Source: Thermosipho sp. (in: thermotogales)
GTDB lineage: Bacteria > Thermotogota > Thermotogae > Thermotogales > Fervidobacteriaceae
Length of the DNA: 64,000 nucleotides
Direction: 5' to 3'
NCBI GenBank assembly: GCA_017656335.1
Contig: JACDOA010000001.1
Coordinates: 62,001-126,000, forward strand
The notes beneath the pieces were generated by a model, which was given only the letters and a program-made list of their open reading frames with translations, had not been told where the DNA came from and searched no databases. This document shows, piece after piece, positions 26,108 through 34,554 of this stretch; positions within the stretch are counted from its first letter, which is position 1; every line of letters begins with the position of its first letter. The position numbers were made by a program, and so were the translations under genes.

Positions 26108-26977
26108 ATGAAAAAAACTCCATCCCAGATTTTCAAAGAAATAGTTATTACCCTTTTGTACGCAATTGTTGCTGCAACAATTATTAGATTATTTGTTTTT
26201 GAAACAATGTTGGTCCCCACAGGTTCGATGATACCAACAATTAATGTTGGGGACCGGCTTTTCATTGAAAAAATTACTTATCAATCTAGAGAGCCAGAAA
26301 TTGGTGAGATTGTTGTTTTTTGGACACCCTTTCGAGACGAACGAGCAGAAAAAATGTTGAGGACTTTTGATAAACTAATGGATATGTTCTCTCCAAAAGA
26401 ATTTAAAGGACACGTTAAATATGTAAAACGCCTTGTTGGTAAAGAAGGAGATATATTAACTTTAAAAAAGGTTGAGGGAAATTGGAAATTATTTGTTAAC
26501 GGGAAAATACCTGATAATCTTAAAAACATTAACTATGAACCAGATGGAATATTTAAATATCCAAATCTATGGAAATATCTTGATGAAGCAAGTAGGTTGA
26601 GGGAAAATCAACAAAAATATAGAGATTATCTTTATACAATAGCTCTAAAATATGGTTCAGAACTTGCAAATATTATTTTTAGTATCGTTGGTGGAATGGA
26701 TCCGGTACCTTATGGAATTCCATATTATGAATATGTTGACAAATATATTACTCCAAATAATATAAAATTTGAAGATTATATCTGGTCTGAAGATGGGCAG
26801 GTTTATATTCAGATTCCTCAAGGTTTTTACTTTTTCATGGGTGATAACTCACCCGAAAGTCTTGATAGTAGGTACTTTGGCTTTGTTCCAAAAAATGCTG
26901 TAATAGGTAGACCTATTCTAAGAATTTGGCCATTAAATAATTTTGGACCTGTTCAACCGTTACCTAAAACTCAATGA
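26108..26977 (+). CDS. lepB: Signal peptidase I
   Basis: Removes signal peptides at the outer face of the membrane. N-terminal membrane helix at ~11-30, then the catalytic Ser in VPTGSMIPTI and the Lys of the dyad in HVKYVKRLVGKEGD; box E is MGDNSPESLDSRYFGFVP. At 289 residues it is longer than typical Gram-positive forms because of an ~90-residue, mainly helical insertion after LFVNGKIP. Last gene of the operon. Confidence 0.95.
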   Translation: MKKTPSQIFKEIVITLLYAIVAATIIRLFVFETMLVPTGSMIPTINVGDRLFIEKITYQSREPEIGEIVVFWTPFRDERAEKMLRTFDKLMDMFSPKEFKGHVKYVKRLVGKEGDILTLKKVEGNWKLFVNGKIPDNLKNINYEPDGIFKYPNLWKYLDEASRLRENQQKYRDYLYTIALKYGSELANIIFSIVGGMDPVPYGIPYYEYVDKYITPNNIKFEDYIWSEDGQVYIQIPQGFYFFMGDNSPESLDSRYFGFVPKNAVIGRPILRIWPLNNFGPVQPLPKTQ

Positions 26978-26989
26978 TTTCTATCATTA

Positions 26990-27037
26990 AAAAAAAGAGC
27001 GCTTAGTCTATGAAACAAACTAAGCGCTCTTTTTTTG
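26990..27037. terminator. Bidirectional terminator between lepB and DUF364 gene
   Basis: Long stem GAGCGCTTAGT (26997-27007), 11-base loop, ACTAAGCGCTC (27019-27029), flanked by AAAAAAA on the left and TTTTTTTT on the right, so it can act for both converging genes. Confidence 0.93.
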
Positions 27038-27045
27038 TCAACAAA

Positions 27046-27825
27046 TTAATCTTGTAATAAAACAACTTTCTGGACAGCTTTTTCAGCAATAATCTTTTTT
27101 GTCCCAGCGCCTTTTGAAATTAAATTGAAAAGTTTTTCACTGTCGAGAACTTTCACGCCTGCTAAAACTTTTACATTAAAAACATCAGGTATTAGTGGTG
27201 TTGAAGGACCAATTATTGCTATTCTGTCTGTATTTATATATTTTAATATCCAATCAATTGTTCCATTAACTACAGATGAGCCAGTAATAGCAACTACTGA
27301 ACATTTTGAAAGAAAATCAACTATTGCCCAATCTGGAAAGATTTTTTCATTCCTCCTTTTCCGATCAAAAATTAATATATCCCAAACCAAAGGTTTCCAT
27401 AAATTTATTAAAGGATTTATTTCTCCAATCATTCCAACAACATCTTCAAAATCAACTTCTAAATATTCACTTATATCCCCATATTTGTATCTTTCTTCTA
27501 TTTCAGGAACAACAAATACTGCGTTAAGAGCAGCATAAGCAACAGATCTAAGCAGAGGATCACCAGAAAACAAACCAATTTTTAGTAATTCATCAGTATT
27601 CATTCCCAATTCTATTTTACTTTGAGGATTTCCTTCATCGCCTGTACATGTATAAAATTCTTCACAACGTCCCAATGTATCTTCTTTATTTGTATAACAA
27701 ATACCTGTTCTTCCATCATTTAATCTAACACCAGTTAAACCAATTCCAATAACAAAATCCTCAATTCTTGAATTATTTGTATATTTTAAAGCTCTTTCAT
27801 ATAGTTTTTCTGAAACTGTTTTCAA
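27046..27825 (-). CDS. DUF364 / putative heavy-metal chelation protein
   Basis: About 259 residues. The N-terminal part (~1-95) matches the DUF4213 type; the C-terminal half is DUF364 (Rossmann-like): VVAITGSSVVNGTIDWIL, IAIIGPSTPLIPDVF and VLDSEKLFNLISKGAGTKKI. Family members are proposed to chelate metals; no function is proven. GGGGGGAG lies 6 bases before the TTG at 27825; an ATG two codons earlier directly abuts that site and is unlikely to be used. It follows ogg by 20 bases. Confidence 0.83.
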   Translation of the reverse strand: MKTVSEKLYERALKYTNNSRIEDFVIGIGLTGVRLNDGRTGICYTNKEDTLGRCEEFYTCTGDEGNPQSKIELGMNTDELLKIGLFSGDPLLRSVAYAALNAVFVVPEIEERYKYGDISEYLEVDFEDVVGMIGEINPLINLWKPLVWDILIFDRKRRNEKIFPDWAIVDFLSKCSVVAITGSSVVNGTIDWILKYINTDRIAIIGPSTPLIPDVFNVKVLAGVKVLDSEKLFNLISKGAGTKKIIAEKAVQKVVLLQD

Positions 27826-27845
27826 AAACATCTCCCCCCATTTTT

Positions 27846-28478
27846 CTATTTTTCTACAACTCCTTTTAAATAATACCAAACATACAAATCAAATTTTCCA
27901 GGACAAATATCAAATTCTTTGGAAACTATTTTAAAAATATTTTCAATTGTTAAATATCTTTTTTTATTCCAAAATTTTGGTATTTCCTCTATTAATTTAT
28001 AATCTCTTAAAATTTTTAAAATGTGCTTATCCAAAATAGCTATATCACACTTCCCAACATTTCTTAAAAAATGAGATGATTCTTTCCAACCTATTCCTTT
28101 AATATTTTTAACCAAAAATTCTCTTGCTTCACGGTTATTCAAAGAAATGATCTTTTTAAGATTTCCTATTATCCACCTATTTTGGTAAATATATTTTGCT
28201 CTAGTTTTTGGGAAACGATGGCCAACTTTTCTTAGTGCAATTTCCAATTCCTCCAAAGAAAAAGTAATAAATCCATTTCCAATTTCCTTTTGAGCCTTAA
28301 TCCCACCTTTAGCTGACCAATTAGCTGTTAATACACAAAAAGAAAGTTCAGAAAACAAAGATTCTTCATCTCCAATTTTTCCTAATTGTTCAAATTCATT
28401 CCATCTTTCTTCAACTTTAGGTTTTGCTTTATCGTAAATTTTATAAATTTCATCTACTAACTTTTGAACATTTTTAAT
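27846..28478 (-). CDS. ogg: 8-oxoguanine DNA glycosylase/lyase, archaeal Ogg2 type; ATT start
   Basis: Excises 8-oxoguanine. Motifs: SELSFCVLTANWSAKGG, VGHRFPKTRAKYI, VKNIKGIGWKESSHFLRN (helix-hairpin-helix) and CDIAILDKHIL with the catalytic Lys/Asp, ending DLYVWYYLKG. From the TTG at 28358 only 170 residues are encoded, lacking the N-terminal helix that family members (~207 residues) have. The frame stays open upstream, and 40 more codons (KLVDEIYKIYDKAKPKVEER and on) give ~210 residues. No ATG, GTG or TTG occurs there. ATT at 28478 lies 9 bases after GGGAG, so I infer an ATT start. Confidence 0.8.
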   Translation of the reverse strand: MKNVQKLVDEIYKIYDKAKPKVEERWNEFEQLGKIGDEESLFSELSFCVLTANWSAKGGIKAQKEIGNGFITFSLEELEIALRKVGHRFPKTRAKYIYQNRWIIGNLKKIISLNNREAREFLVKNIKGIGWKESSHFLRNVGKCDIAILDKHILKILRDYKLIEEIPKFWNKKRYLTIENIFKIVSKEFDICPGKFDLYVWYYLKGVVEK

Positions 28479-28510
28479 TTTGAACCACTCCCAATTTTTA
28501 CCAAACTTTT

Positions 28511-28780
28511 TTAAATCTTCAGAGATTCAATTTTATCTTTTCCACTTTTTAACTTTAGGATCTTTTCATATACTTTTTCAACTTGTCAATAACTTTTACA
28601 TTTTTTCAAACATAATTTATAATATCATCAGGAACAATTATAAAAGGTTATGAATAGTTCGAAATATTCTTTTTCATAGCTTTTCTTTTTGCCCCAAATA
28701 CCATAAATTTATTTATTTCTTGGCTTCATCACTTAAAACAAAATAGATATTCCATGTTTTGACGTGAGCAACCTCGAGAC
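28511..28780 (-). pseudogene. Decayed coding remnant upstream of ogg
   Basis: Reading the minus strand, protein-like pieces appear in shifting frames: YFVLSDEAKK, KFMVFGAKRKAMKK, SYEKEYFELFITFYNC, PDDIINYV and finally QVEKVYEKILKLKSGKDKIE ending at a TAA at 28513-28511. They are separated by stops and one-base shifts. The order suggests one former gene of at least 90 codons, directly before ogg. The family is not recognisable. The rest up to 28958 has no convincing coding sequence. Confidence 0.4.
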
Positions 28781-28958
28781 ATTATCTTTTGAGTAAAAGT
28801 ATAAAACAATCCATTTAATTCCTTAAACAAACTTCTTTTTCATCAAAACACTTTATACAAAAATTCGGTACTTTATTGCTTATCATATTCTTTTCACTTT
28901 TTACACAAATTTATATCATATCTGCTCATAAAATATTTAACATTTGAATTTGAGTATA

Positions 28959-31424
28959 TCATTTATCATTCAAAATTAATAACAAATCATCCATAATATA
29001 AGGATCAGTATTTTTACCTCCACCAAAAACATAAGCTTTAGGTTGTTCTTCTATAGGTCTAAATCTTGATTCAACTCCGTCATAATCCCAGGATGTAATA
29101 TAAATTTTCCAACCATCGAAACTTTCAGGATTATTCAAAACAAAACCTTTTAAAATTATTTTAATCCAACCATTTTCAATTAAAATATCCGGAGATGAAA
29201 TTTGATTTCCAAAATTATTTTCATTTGCTCCTTGATTTGTAAAAAGTGCTGAAGACCATCCAGTTATAAATATCTCATAATTCCAATCTTCTATTTCGTA
29301 ATTTTGAAAGGGTAACTTTCTAGATCCTACTTTTCTAGGATCATCAATAAAGATTTGATACGTTACATGATCAAATCCATTTGGAGGATTCCAACTAGTT
29401 GTTAAATCTCTTGGTTTAATATAAATTATTAACGTTGATCCTATCTTTTCAACTTTTGCTCCTACAATATCCATTTGTCTTTTAAACGATGGATCAGTTG
29501 GATACAAGTATTTACCATATGGACCTATATCATCATCTAATGGATCTAGTGAAAATGCTAACTCCTTCTTTTGAATATCTACTACAAAGCACATTTCATC
29601 TAAATACTGAATTTCTTTGATGCTATTTCCTCTTAATTTAAATAATATTTTGTGTTCACCAGGATCAAATTTATAAGGATCAATTATAAAAGAAAACTCT
29701 CCATTTTCAACTTTAATTTTCTTTTCAGAACCATAAATTCCATCTAAGTAAAAATAAACGTATTTTGCATTTGTTTGCCCACTTACTTCAAATTCTTCCT
29801 TAATTATTTCTCCTTCTTTTAAATTTATTGAAAAATCGAATTTATTAATTCTAACTTCTTTTTTTCTATCTGTAATTTTATATACAACCAAACTTCTTTC
29901 TGGCACACTAACAACAATATTTTTTGATTCTTTCACAACCAAATCGTATGATTGACCTCTAAAATTATAAATTGGTTCTAAAATTGAACCGGGAACAAGA
30001 TCTAATTTTATATTTGCTACTTTCTTTATATCAGATGTATTCATCACTACGAAAAGTTCCTCAGATTCAGATTTTAAGAAGTAAGCCAAAATACCAGATG
30101 AATTCTCAGAATATACTGGTACTACTTTTCCATATCTGGTTGCAGGATGCTGCTTTCTAAAAGCAATGATATTTCTAATAAATTCATATAAATCATTATT
30201 TTTGTCAAAATGATCCACATTGTTAGAACCCCAACCTGTTTTAAACATAGAAGCTCTTGTTTCAATAAAATATTGTTCAGTACCGTAATAAATTACAGGC
30301 ATTCCTGGAATAGTCATAATAAAAAGCAAAGCTTGCTTTAAAACATTAGGTTGTGTGCCTTTTAAAAATCTTTCCATGTCATGGTTATCAATAAATGTAA
30401 CTAATAATCCTTTATTTAATAATTGATTTCTTCTTTCTAATCGGTAAGCTAAATATTTTGTTGGTTGTCCACCTTTTATAACTCTTTTTATTTCTTCATT
30501 TAATGGAAAGTCAAGCATTGCATTAAAGCCATAATCAAAATAAGTTTCAATCTCCTTTTCTGCTTCATCACTTAAAGGTTTAGAAGTAAGCCACACTTCG
30601 CCAAAAGAAATAAAATTTTCTTTTTGTGTTCTTATCCCATCTTCATTTAAAAAGAAATCTTTCCAAAAATTTTTAGGAACATACATGGCAGTATCTACTC
30701 TAAAACCATCAACATCAACTTCTTTGATCCAATACTTATAAGAATCTTTTAAAATTTTCTGTACTAAAGGATTTTCTGTATTTAAATCATCTAATCCTGA
30801 AAGTTGAAAATTCAATTTTTGATTTTTATCTTTATAATCTTTTATATCCTCTGTCCAATGATAAATATTCATTTCACGCTGAGATAAATCATTATAATTA
30901 TTCATATTAAAAGGATATTGAGTTGGTGCACTTGTTGGAATACTTTTTTCATTAATCTCAAATTTTCCATTTTTAAATCTAAAGTAATTTCCAACATGAT
31001 TAACTACAATATCTTGAATTAAAAACATGTCATTCTCATGTAAAATTTTTGATAATTTTTTATAATCTTCAAGACTTCCAAAATGTTCATCCACTTTTTT
31101 AAAATCCCTAGCCCAGTAACCATGGTACCCACTATAATTCACCCATGGATCCCACCATTGATTGGCAACAGGAGGGGTAATCCAAATACCATCTACACCT
31201 AAAGCTTTTATATAATCAATTTTATCAATTATTCCCTGTAAATCTCCACCACTGTATTTTCTATAATCTTTAGGATTAAATTCTCCAAACCCTTGATCGT
31301 TATTCGACAAATCGCCATCATTGAAACGATCTATCATTAAAAAATAAATTACTTTATCATTCCAATTTGAAAATATTAAAACCGAAAAAAATAAGATATA
31401 CAAAAAAATTAAGACTTTTTTCAT
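28959..31424 (-). CDS. Secreted GH13 alpha-amylase-type enzyme with C-terminal glucodextranase-like domain
   Basis: An 821-residue exported amylase. Signal peptide ~1-19; the (beta/alpha)8 GH13 domain follows to ~480: VIYFLMIDRFNDGD, DIVVNHVG, DGFRVDTAMYVP (nucleophile Asp), ISFGEVWL (acid Glu) and FIDNHDMERF (third Asp). A beta-rich linker (~480-610) is followed by a C-terminal domain (~615-820) beginning DPLDDDIGPYGKYLYPTDP and ending near the stop, typical of the glucodextranase C / DOMON-like module. It probably degrades starch or pullulan outside the cell, feeding oligosaccharides to glgP-type metabolism. Its ATG overlaps the upstream PCC gene (ATGA). Confidence 0.92.
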   Translation of the reverse strand: MKKVLIFLYILFFSVLIFSNWNDKVIYFLMIDRFNDGDLSNNDQGFGEFNPKDYRKYSGGDLQGIIDKIDYIKALGVDGIWITPPVANQWWDPWVNYSGYHGYWARDFKKVDEHFGSLEDYKKLSKILHENDMFLIQDIVVNHVGNYFRFKNGKFEINEKSIPTSAPTQYPFNMNNYNDLSQREMNIYHWTEDIKDYKDKNQKLNFQLSGLDDLNTENPLVQKILKDSYKYWIKEVDVDGFRVDTAMYVPKNFWKDFFLNEDGIRTQKENFISFGEVWLTSKPLSDEAEKEIETYFDYGFNAMLDFPLNEEIKRVIKGGQPTKYLAYRLERRNQLLNKGLLVTFIDNHDMERFLKGTQPNVLKQALLFIMTIPGMPVIYYGTEQYFIETRASMFKTGWGSNNVDHFDKNNDLYEFIRNIIAFRKQHPATRYGKVVPVYSENSSGILAYFLKSESEELFVVMNTSDIKKVANIKLDLVPGSILEPIYNFRGQSYDLVVKESKNIVVSVPERSLVVYKITDRKKEVRINKFDFSINLKEGEIIKEEFEVSGQTNAKYVYFYLDGIYGSEKKIKVENGEFSFIIDPYKFDPGEHKILFKLRGNSIKEIQYLDEMCFVVDIQKKELAFSLDPLDDDIGPYGKYLYPTDPSFKRQMDIVGAKVEKIGSTLIIYIKPRDLTTSWNPPNGFDHVTYQIFIDDPRKVGSRKLPFQNYEIEDWNYEIFITGWSSALFTNQGANENNFGNQISSPDILIENGWIKIILKGFVLNNPESFDGWKIYITSWDYDGVESRFRPIEEQPKAYVFGGGKNTDPYIMDDLLLILNDK

Positions 31425-31849
31425 TGTTCACCCCTCCAATTTAAAGGTCTAAAAAACTCTCCTTTTTTTCTTATAAGTTCAATTTGAATAATCTTTATAA
31501 ATAACTCAACCGTATTGCAAACTTTTGCTTTAAACAAATGACCTCCAATTACATTTTTATCAGAACCTGCTAAAGCAACATGTAAATGAGGGGAAATTTT
31601 ATCATCTTTTAGAGATATATTACCAGTCAATGACAATAATTCGTAAGGTTCTTCAAAAAATGCTATCTCATATTGTTTTTTGTCAATATTAAAATACCCA
31701 ATTTCGAAATCTTTTAGCATTCCAATTCCAGACAATATTATTGCAGAAGTAATATTTTCTTTTTCAGAAACTTTCAAAAGAATATCAAAAAAATCCTCAT
31801 TATTATCAATTCTTAAAAATAACAAGTTATCTTGAATTTTATAAATGAT
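31421..31849 (-). CDS. PCC/PPC-domain (DUF296) protein; ATC start
   Basis: A PCC-domain protein (DUF296), the trimeric fold found in plant AT-hook proteins and in stand-alone bacterial forms. Motifs: TSAIILSGIGMLKDFEIGYF and HLHVALAGSDKNVIGGHL with the conserved His/Gly residues. The first usable standard start is TTG at 31825, which has no ribosome site and would cut off the first strand. GGGAGG at 31862-31857 is followed, after exactly 7 bases, by ATC (31849), giving IIYKIQDNLLFLRID, the expected N-terminus. The function is unknown; a DNA or nucleotide ligand is possible. Confidence 0.78.
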   Translation of the reverse strand: MIYKIQDNLLFLRIDNNEDFFDILLKVSEKENITSAIILSGIGMLKDFEIGYFNIDKKQYEIAFFEEPYELLSLTGNISLKDDKISPHLHVALAGSDKNVIGGHLFKAKVCNTVELFIKIIQIELIRKKGEFFRPLNWRGEQ

Positions 31850-31888
31850 TTTCTCACCTCCCTTTAATGAATATTCATAAAATGTTTA

Positions 31889-32713
31889 TTAAAAACTTTT
31901 TTCATACAAATCTGAATATTGAAAAAGATTTGATAAAATTTCAGAAAGCATTTTTGAAAAATACTTGATTATTCTATTATCAAACGCATCTTCCCTTTCC
32001 CAACTATCCAAGGTTAAAAAACCAATACATTCATTATCCTTAAAAATTGGAATTGATATTAATGATTTAATACGAGCTAAATTACCACACTTAATTAAAA
32101 TTTCTGTGATTTCTTTTTTTCTTTTTGTCGAAAAATGATATTGCTCTAAAACTTCATCAAGTTTAATAACAGTTACATTTTCAAATCTCTTTGGATGAAA
32201 ATCAGATTTTCTTAATTTTAATTTTTTTAAACCTTTAATATCATGGTTATAAACACTTATAAAACTAAAAAAACCGTCTTTATCTTTTAAAATTAAACTT
32301 GCTGAATCAACATTTGGAAAAATCTTTACAAATTTTTCTGAAAATCCTTTCCAATCTTTTTTAGAAAAAGCACCTGTAAAAATCTTTTTTATATATTTCT
32401 TTTGAATTTGATTCAAAAATTCCAAAGTATATTTATACAATTCAATCTCTTTTAGTTTTGAAATTTCTTGAAAAGAATAAAGTTTGCAATCATCATCAGT
32501 GGTTATAGCAACAACTTTAAAAATTTTATCCTTATATTCAAACTCAACTTCAATATCATAATTGTCAATTATTTTTTTCTCATTTTCTGCCAAAAATAAT
32601 TTAAAAATAGTTTCCGCAATCTCATTTTTATACTTCGTATGTACAATCTCGTATCCGTTAATTTTGCTTAAAACAACTATATCAGAAAGTTTATTAAGTA
32701 ATTTTTCAAAGAT
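31889..32713 (-). CDS. GAF-domain-like sensor protein; ATC start
   Basis: About 275 residues. The C-terminal ~150 (from FTGAFSKKDWKGFSEKFVKI on) look like a GAF domain: SASLILKDKDGFFSFISVYN, then SLISIPIFKDNECIGFLTLD and a closing helix. The N-terminal half is a PAS-like or unclassified region. It has no output domain. GGGAGG (32726-32721) lies 7 bases before ATC at 32713, which gives IFEKLLNKL; TTG at 32731 sits at the predicted transcription start, before the ribosome site, and is rejected. First gene of the operon with the PCC and amylase genes. Confidence 0.72.
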   Translation of the reverse strand: MFEKLLNKLSDIVVLSKINGYEIVHTKYKNEIAETIFKLFLAENEKKIIDNYDIEVEFEYKDKIFKVVAITTDDDCKLYSFQEISKLKEIELYKYTLEFLNQIQKKYIKKIFTGAFSKKDWKGFSEKFVKIFPNVDSASLILKDKDGFFSFISVYNHDIKGLKKLKLRKSDFHPKRFENVTVIKLDEVLEQYHFSTKRKKEITEILIKCGNLARIKSLISIPIFKDNECIGFLTLDSWEREDAFDNRIIKYFSKMLSEILSNLFQYSDLYEKSF

Positions 32714-32735
32714 AATATCTCCTCCCTTCAAGAAA

Positions 32736-32764
32736 ATTATACTACAAAAAATAAAAAGTTAATT
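32736..32764 (-). promoter_or_regulatory. Promoter of the GAF-PCC-amylase operon
   Basis: On the minus strand TATAAT (32741-32736); the -35 region is AT-rich and weak (TTAACT at 32762-32757, only 15 bases away). Transcription would start near 32729, so the leader before the GGGAGG is only a few bases long. Confidence 0.5.
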
Positions 32765-32786
32765 AAAATTTAACTTATGCTATAAT
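32759..32786 (+). promoter_or_regulatory. Promoter of the nitroreductase gene
   Basis: TATAAT at 32781-32786 with TTAATT at 32759-32764 (16-base spacer). It is back-to-back with, and overlaps, the divergent GAF promoter. Confidence 0.5.
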
Positions 32787-32812
32787 AAAATAAAAAGTCA
32801 GAGGTGATATTT

Positions 32813-33373
32813 ATGATTCTCAACCTAGCCAAAAGGCGTAAAACAGTTCGAAATTTCAAACCCGAAATACCTCCTTTAGATGATATTCTTTATGCAATTA
32901 AAACTGCAAAAGAAGCTCCATCTGGTATGAATTCTCAACCTTGGCATTTTTTAATAATTACTGATAATTTAATGAAAGAAAAAATTAAAAAAATTGCAGA
33001 AAGTGCTGAAAAAATCTTTTATGAAAATTCTAAAGGTAAGTTAAAAGATTTTCTGATAAAAAACAAAATCACTTGGGAAAAAAATTTTTTAAATAGTGCC
33101 CCTTATTTAATTTTAGTATTTTCAGATATTCGCTTTCCTTTTTCAAAAGAATCTACATGGCTTTCCATCGGGTATTTTCTACTTGCTTTAGAAGAAAAGA
33201 AACTTTCAACTGTTACTTACACTCCTCCAAAACCTTCTGAAATTGGTAAAATCGTAAATGCTCCAAAATTTTATAAATTGGAAGTTATTCTTCCCGTAGG
33301 ATATTCAAATGATTCTAAAAAAAAGCAAAATAGAAAAAAAGTCGATGAAATAGTTTCATATAATATTCTTTAA
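32813..33373 (+). CDS. Nitroreductase-family flavoprotein
   Basis: A 186-residue FMN-dependent oxidoreductase of the nitroreductase fold: AKRRKTVRNFKPEIP, APSGMNSQPWHFLIITD (FMN binding), and the C-terminal PVGYSNDSKKKQNRK. The substrate is unknown. The ATG at 32813 has AGAGGTGAT upstream; a GTG inside that ribosome site is not used. A HAD phosphatase follows 15 bases later. Confidence 0.87.
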   Translation: MILNLAKRRKTVRNFKPEIPPLDDILYAIKTAKEAPSGMNSQPWHFLIITDNLMKEKIKKIAESAEKIFYENSKGKLKDFLIKNKITWEKNFLNSAPYLILVFSDIRFPFSKESTWLSIGYFLLALEEKKLSTVTYTPPKPSEIGKIVNAPKFYKLEVILPVGYSNDSKKKQNRKKVDEIVSYNIL

Positions 33374-33388
33374 AAAGGAGGGCTCAAA

Positions 33389-34015
33389 GTGTATATTTTT
33401 CTAGATTACGATGGTACATTAGTTGAAGAAAGATCAGAAGAATTTTACAAACTTTACTTCAAACTTTTAAGCAAAAAATCAAAATTACCATTTGAAAAAA
33501 TCTATAACCTAGTTATGGAATCCGTAAATGAAACATTAGAAAATGATGATGAAAACATAACTCTGTTTGAAAAATTTCTTGAAATAATTTCTCACAAAAG
33601 TTCAATTGGCAAAAATTACTGGCTTGAGTTTTTTATAGATTTTTATCAAAACGAGTTTAATCAAATTAAAAAGGTTACTATTCCAAAAGATAACATAATT
33701 AAAAAAATTAAAAAAACCGATCATCAACTTATTTTTGCATCAAATCCTTTATTCCCAAAAATTGCTGTTGAAAAAAGGATTTCTTTTGCAGGGTTATCAC
33801 CAAACAATTTTATATATATTTCTCACATGGAAAATTCACATTTTGCAAAACCAAATCCTAAGTTTTTTAAAGAAATTTTAAATTCTCTCAATTTAGATCC
33901 TAAAAATTGTGTAATGATTGGAGACTCAGATTTTGATAAAGCATCAGAACTAGTAAATATTAAATTTATTCACATTAATGAAACAGAAGAGTGGGAAAAA
34001 TATTTTAATGATTAA
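33389..34015 (+). CDS. HAD-superfamily hydrolase
   Basis: A 208-residue haloacid-dehalogenase-like phosphatase. Motif I is FLDYDGTL (nucleophile Asp), motif II lies in LIFASNPLFPK, motif III Lys in FAKPNPKFF and motif IV is VMIGDSDFDKASEL. The helical cap between motifs I and II suggests a small-molecule phosphatase (C1 cap). The start is GTG after AGGAGGG. The substrate is unknown. Confidence 0.87.
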   Translation: MYIFLDYDGTLVEERSEEFYKLYFKLLSKKSKLPFEKIYNLVMESVNETLENDDENITLFEKFLEIISHKSSIGKNYWLEFFIDFYQNEFNQIKKVTIPKDNIIKKIKKTDHQLIFASNPLFPKIAVEKRISFAGLSPNNFIYISHMENSHFAKPNPKFFKEILNSLNLDPKNCVMIGDSDFDKASELVNIKFIHINETEEWEKYFND

Positions 34016-34467
34016 AATTCTTATCGAAAACTTAAGTTTCAATGCAAAACCTGCTTCTAGTAGTAATTATGAACAGACTAAAAGTAGTTTTTAATGTTTA
34101 AAAAGAATAATAAAATTAATCTATTTTTCTCTTTTAGTGATTTTTCAACATATTCTCTATTTTCTACTTAAAAAATATACTATTTTTTTATAATAAATTG
34201 TCAGCATTTTTTCTGTTAAAATTGCATGAAAAACCTGAGTTACTATATACTCGTTTTCTAGCTTTATAAACATCAAGAATAGAAATTAAACAGGATTTTT
34301 AGACTTTAAAATAGGTAATTTATCTTAAAAGAGCAACCAATTATTGAGTCACAAAAAGTTTGAGATATTTTTTTATCGTTATATATGTAATTGAAAATTT
34401 ATATATAATTTAATCTCTTACATTTAAAATATTGAAAATGCTTTATTTTATCTTCTTTCCTTACTTT
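34016..34467. other. Gene-free AT-rich interval
   Basis: About 450 bases without a reading frame over 60 codons on either strand. There are no direct repeat arrays and no clear promoter pair with a consensus -35. A short segment near 34046-34086 (CTGCTTCTAGTAGTAATTAT and CTAAAAGTAGTTTTT) shares CTTCTAGTA with the argF terminator arm but does not form a clean hairpin. I see nothing I can name. Confidence 0.6.
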
Positions 34468-34508
34468 AAAAGCCCGCTTCTAGTATTAACTTTAGAAGCG
34501 GGCTTTGT
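34466..34508 (-). terminator. Terminator of argF
   Basis: Stem AAAGCCCGCTTCTA (34469-34482), loop ~9, TAGAAGCGGGCTTT (34493-34506). On the minus strand it ends with TTTTAAAG. It lies 48 bases after the argF stop and could also end any plus-strand transcript from the HAD gene. Confidence 0.85.
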
Positions 34509-34554
34509 TAAAATCTAAATACTCAAACGAACCTTTAATAAAAACTATGTGATA

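Noticed and set aside
34016-34467. Possible non-coding RNA gene upstream of the 34466-34508 hairpin
   Set aside because: No convincing promoter and no conserved structure could be seen; the hairpin is fully explained as the argF terminator.
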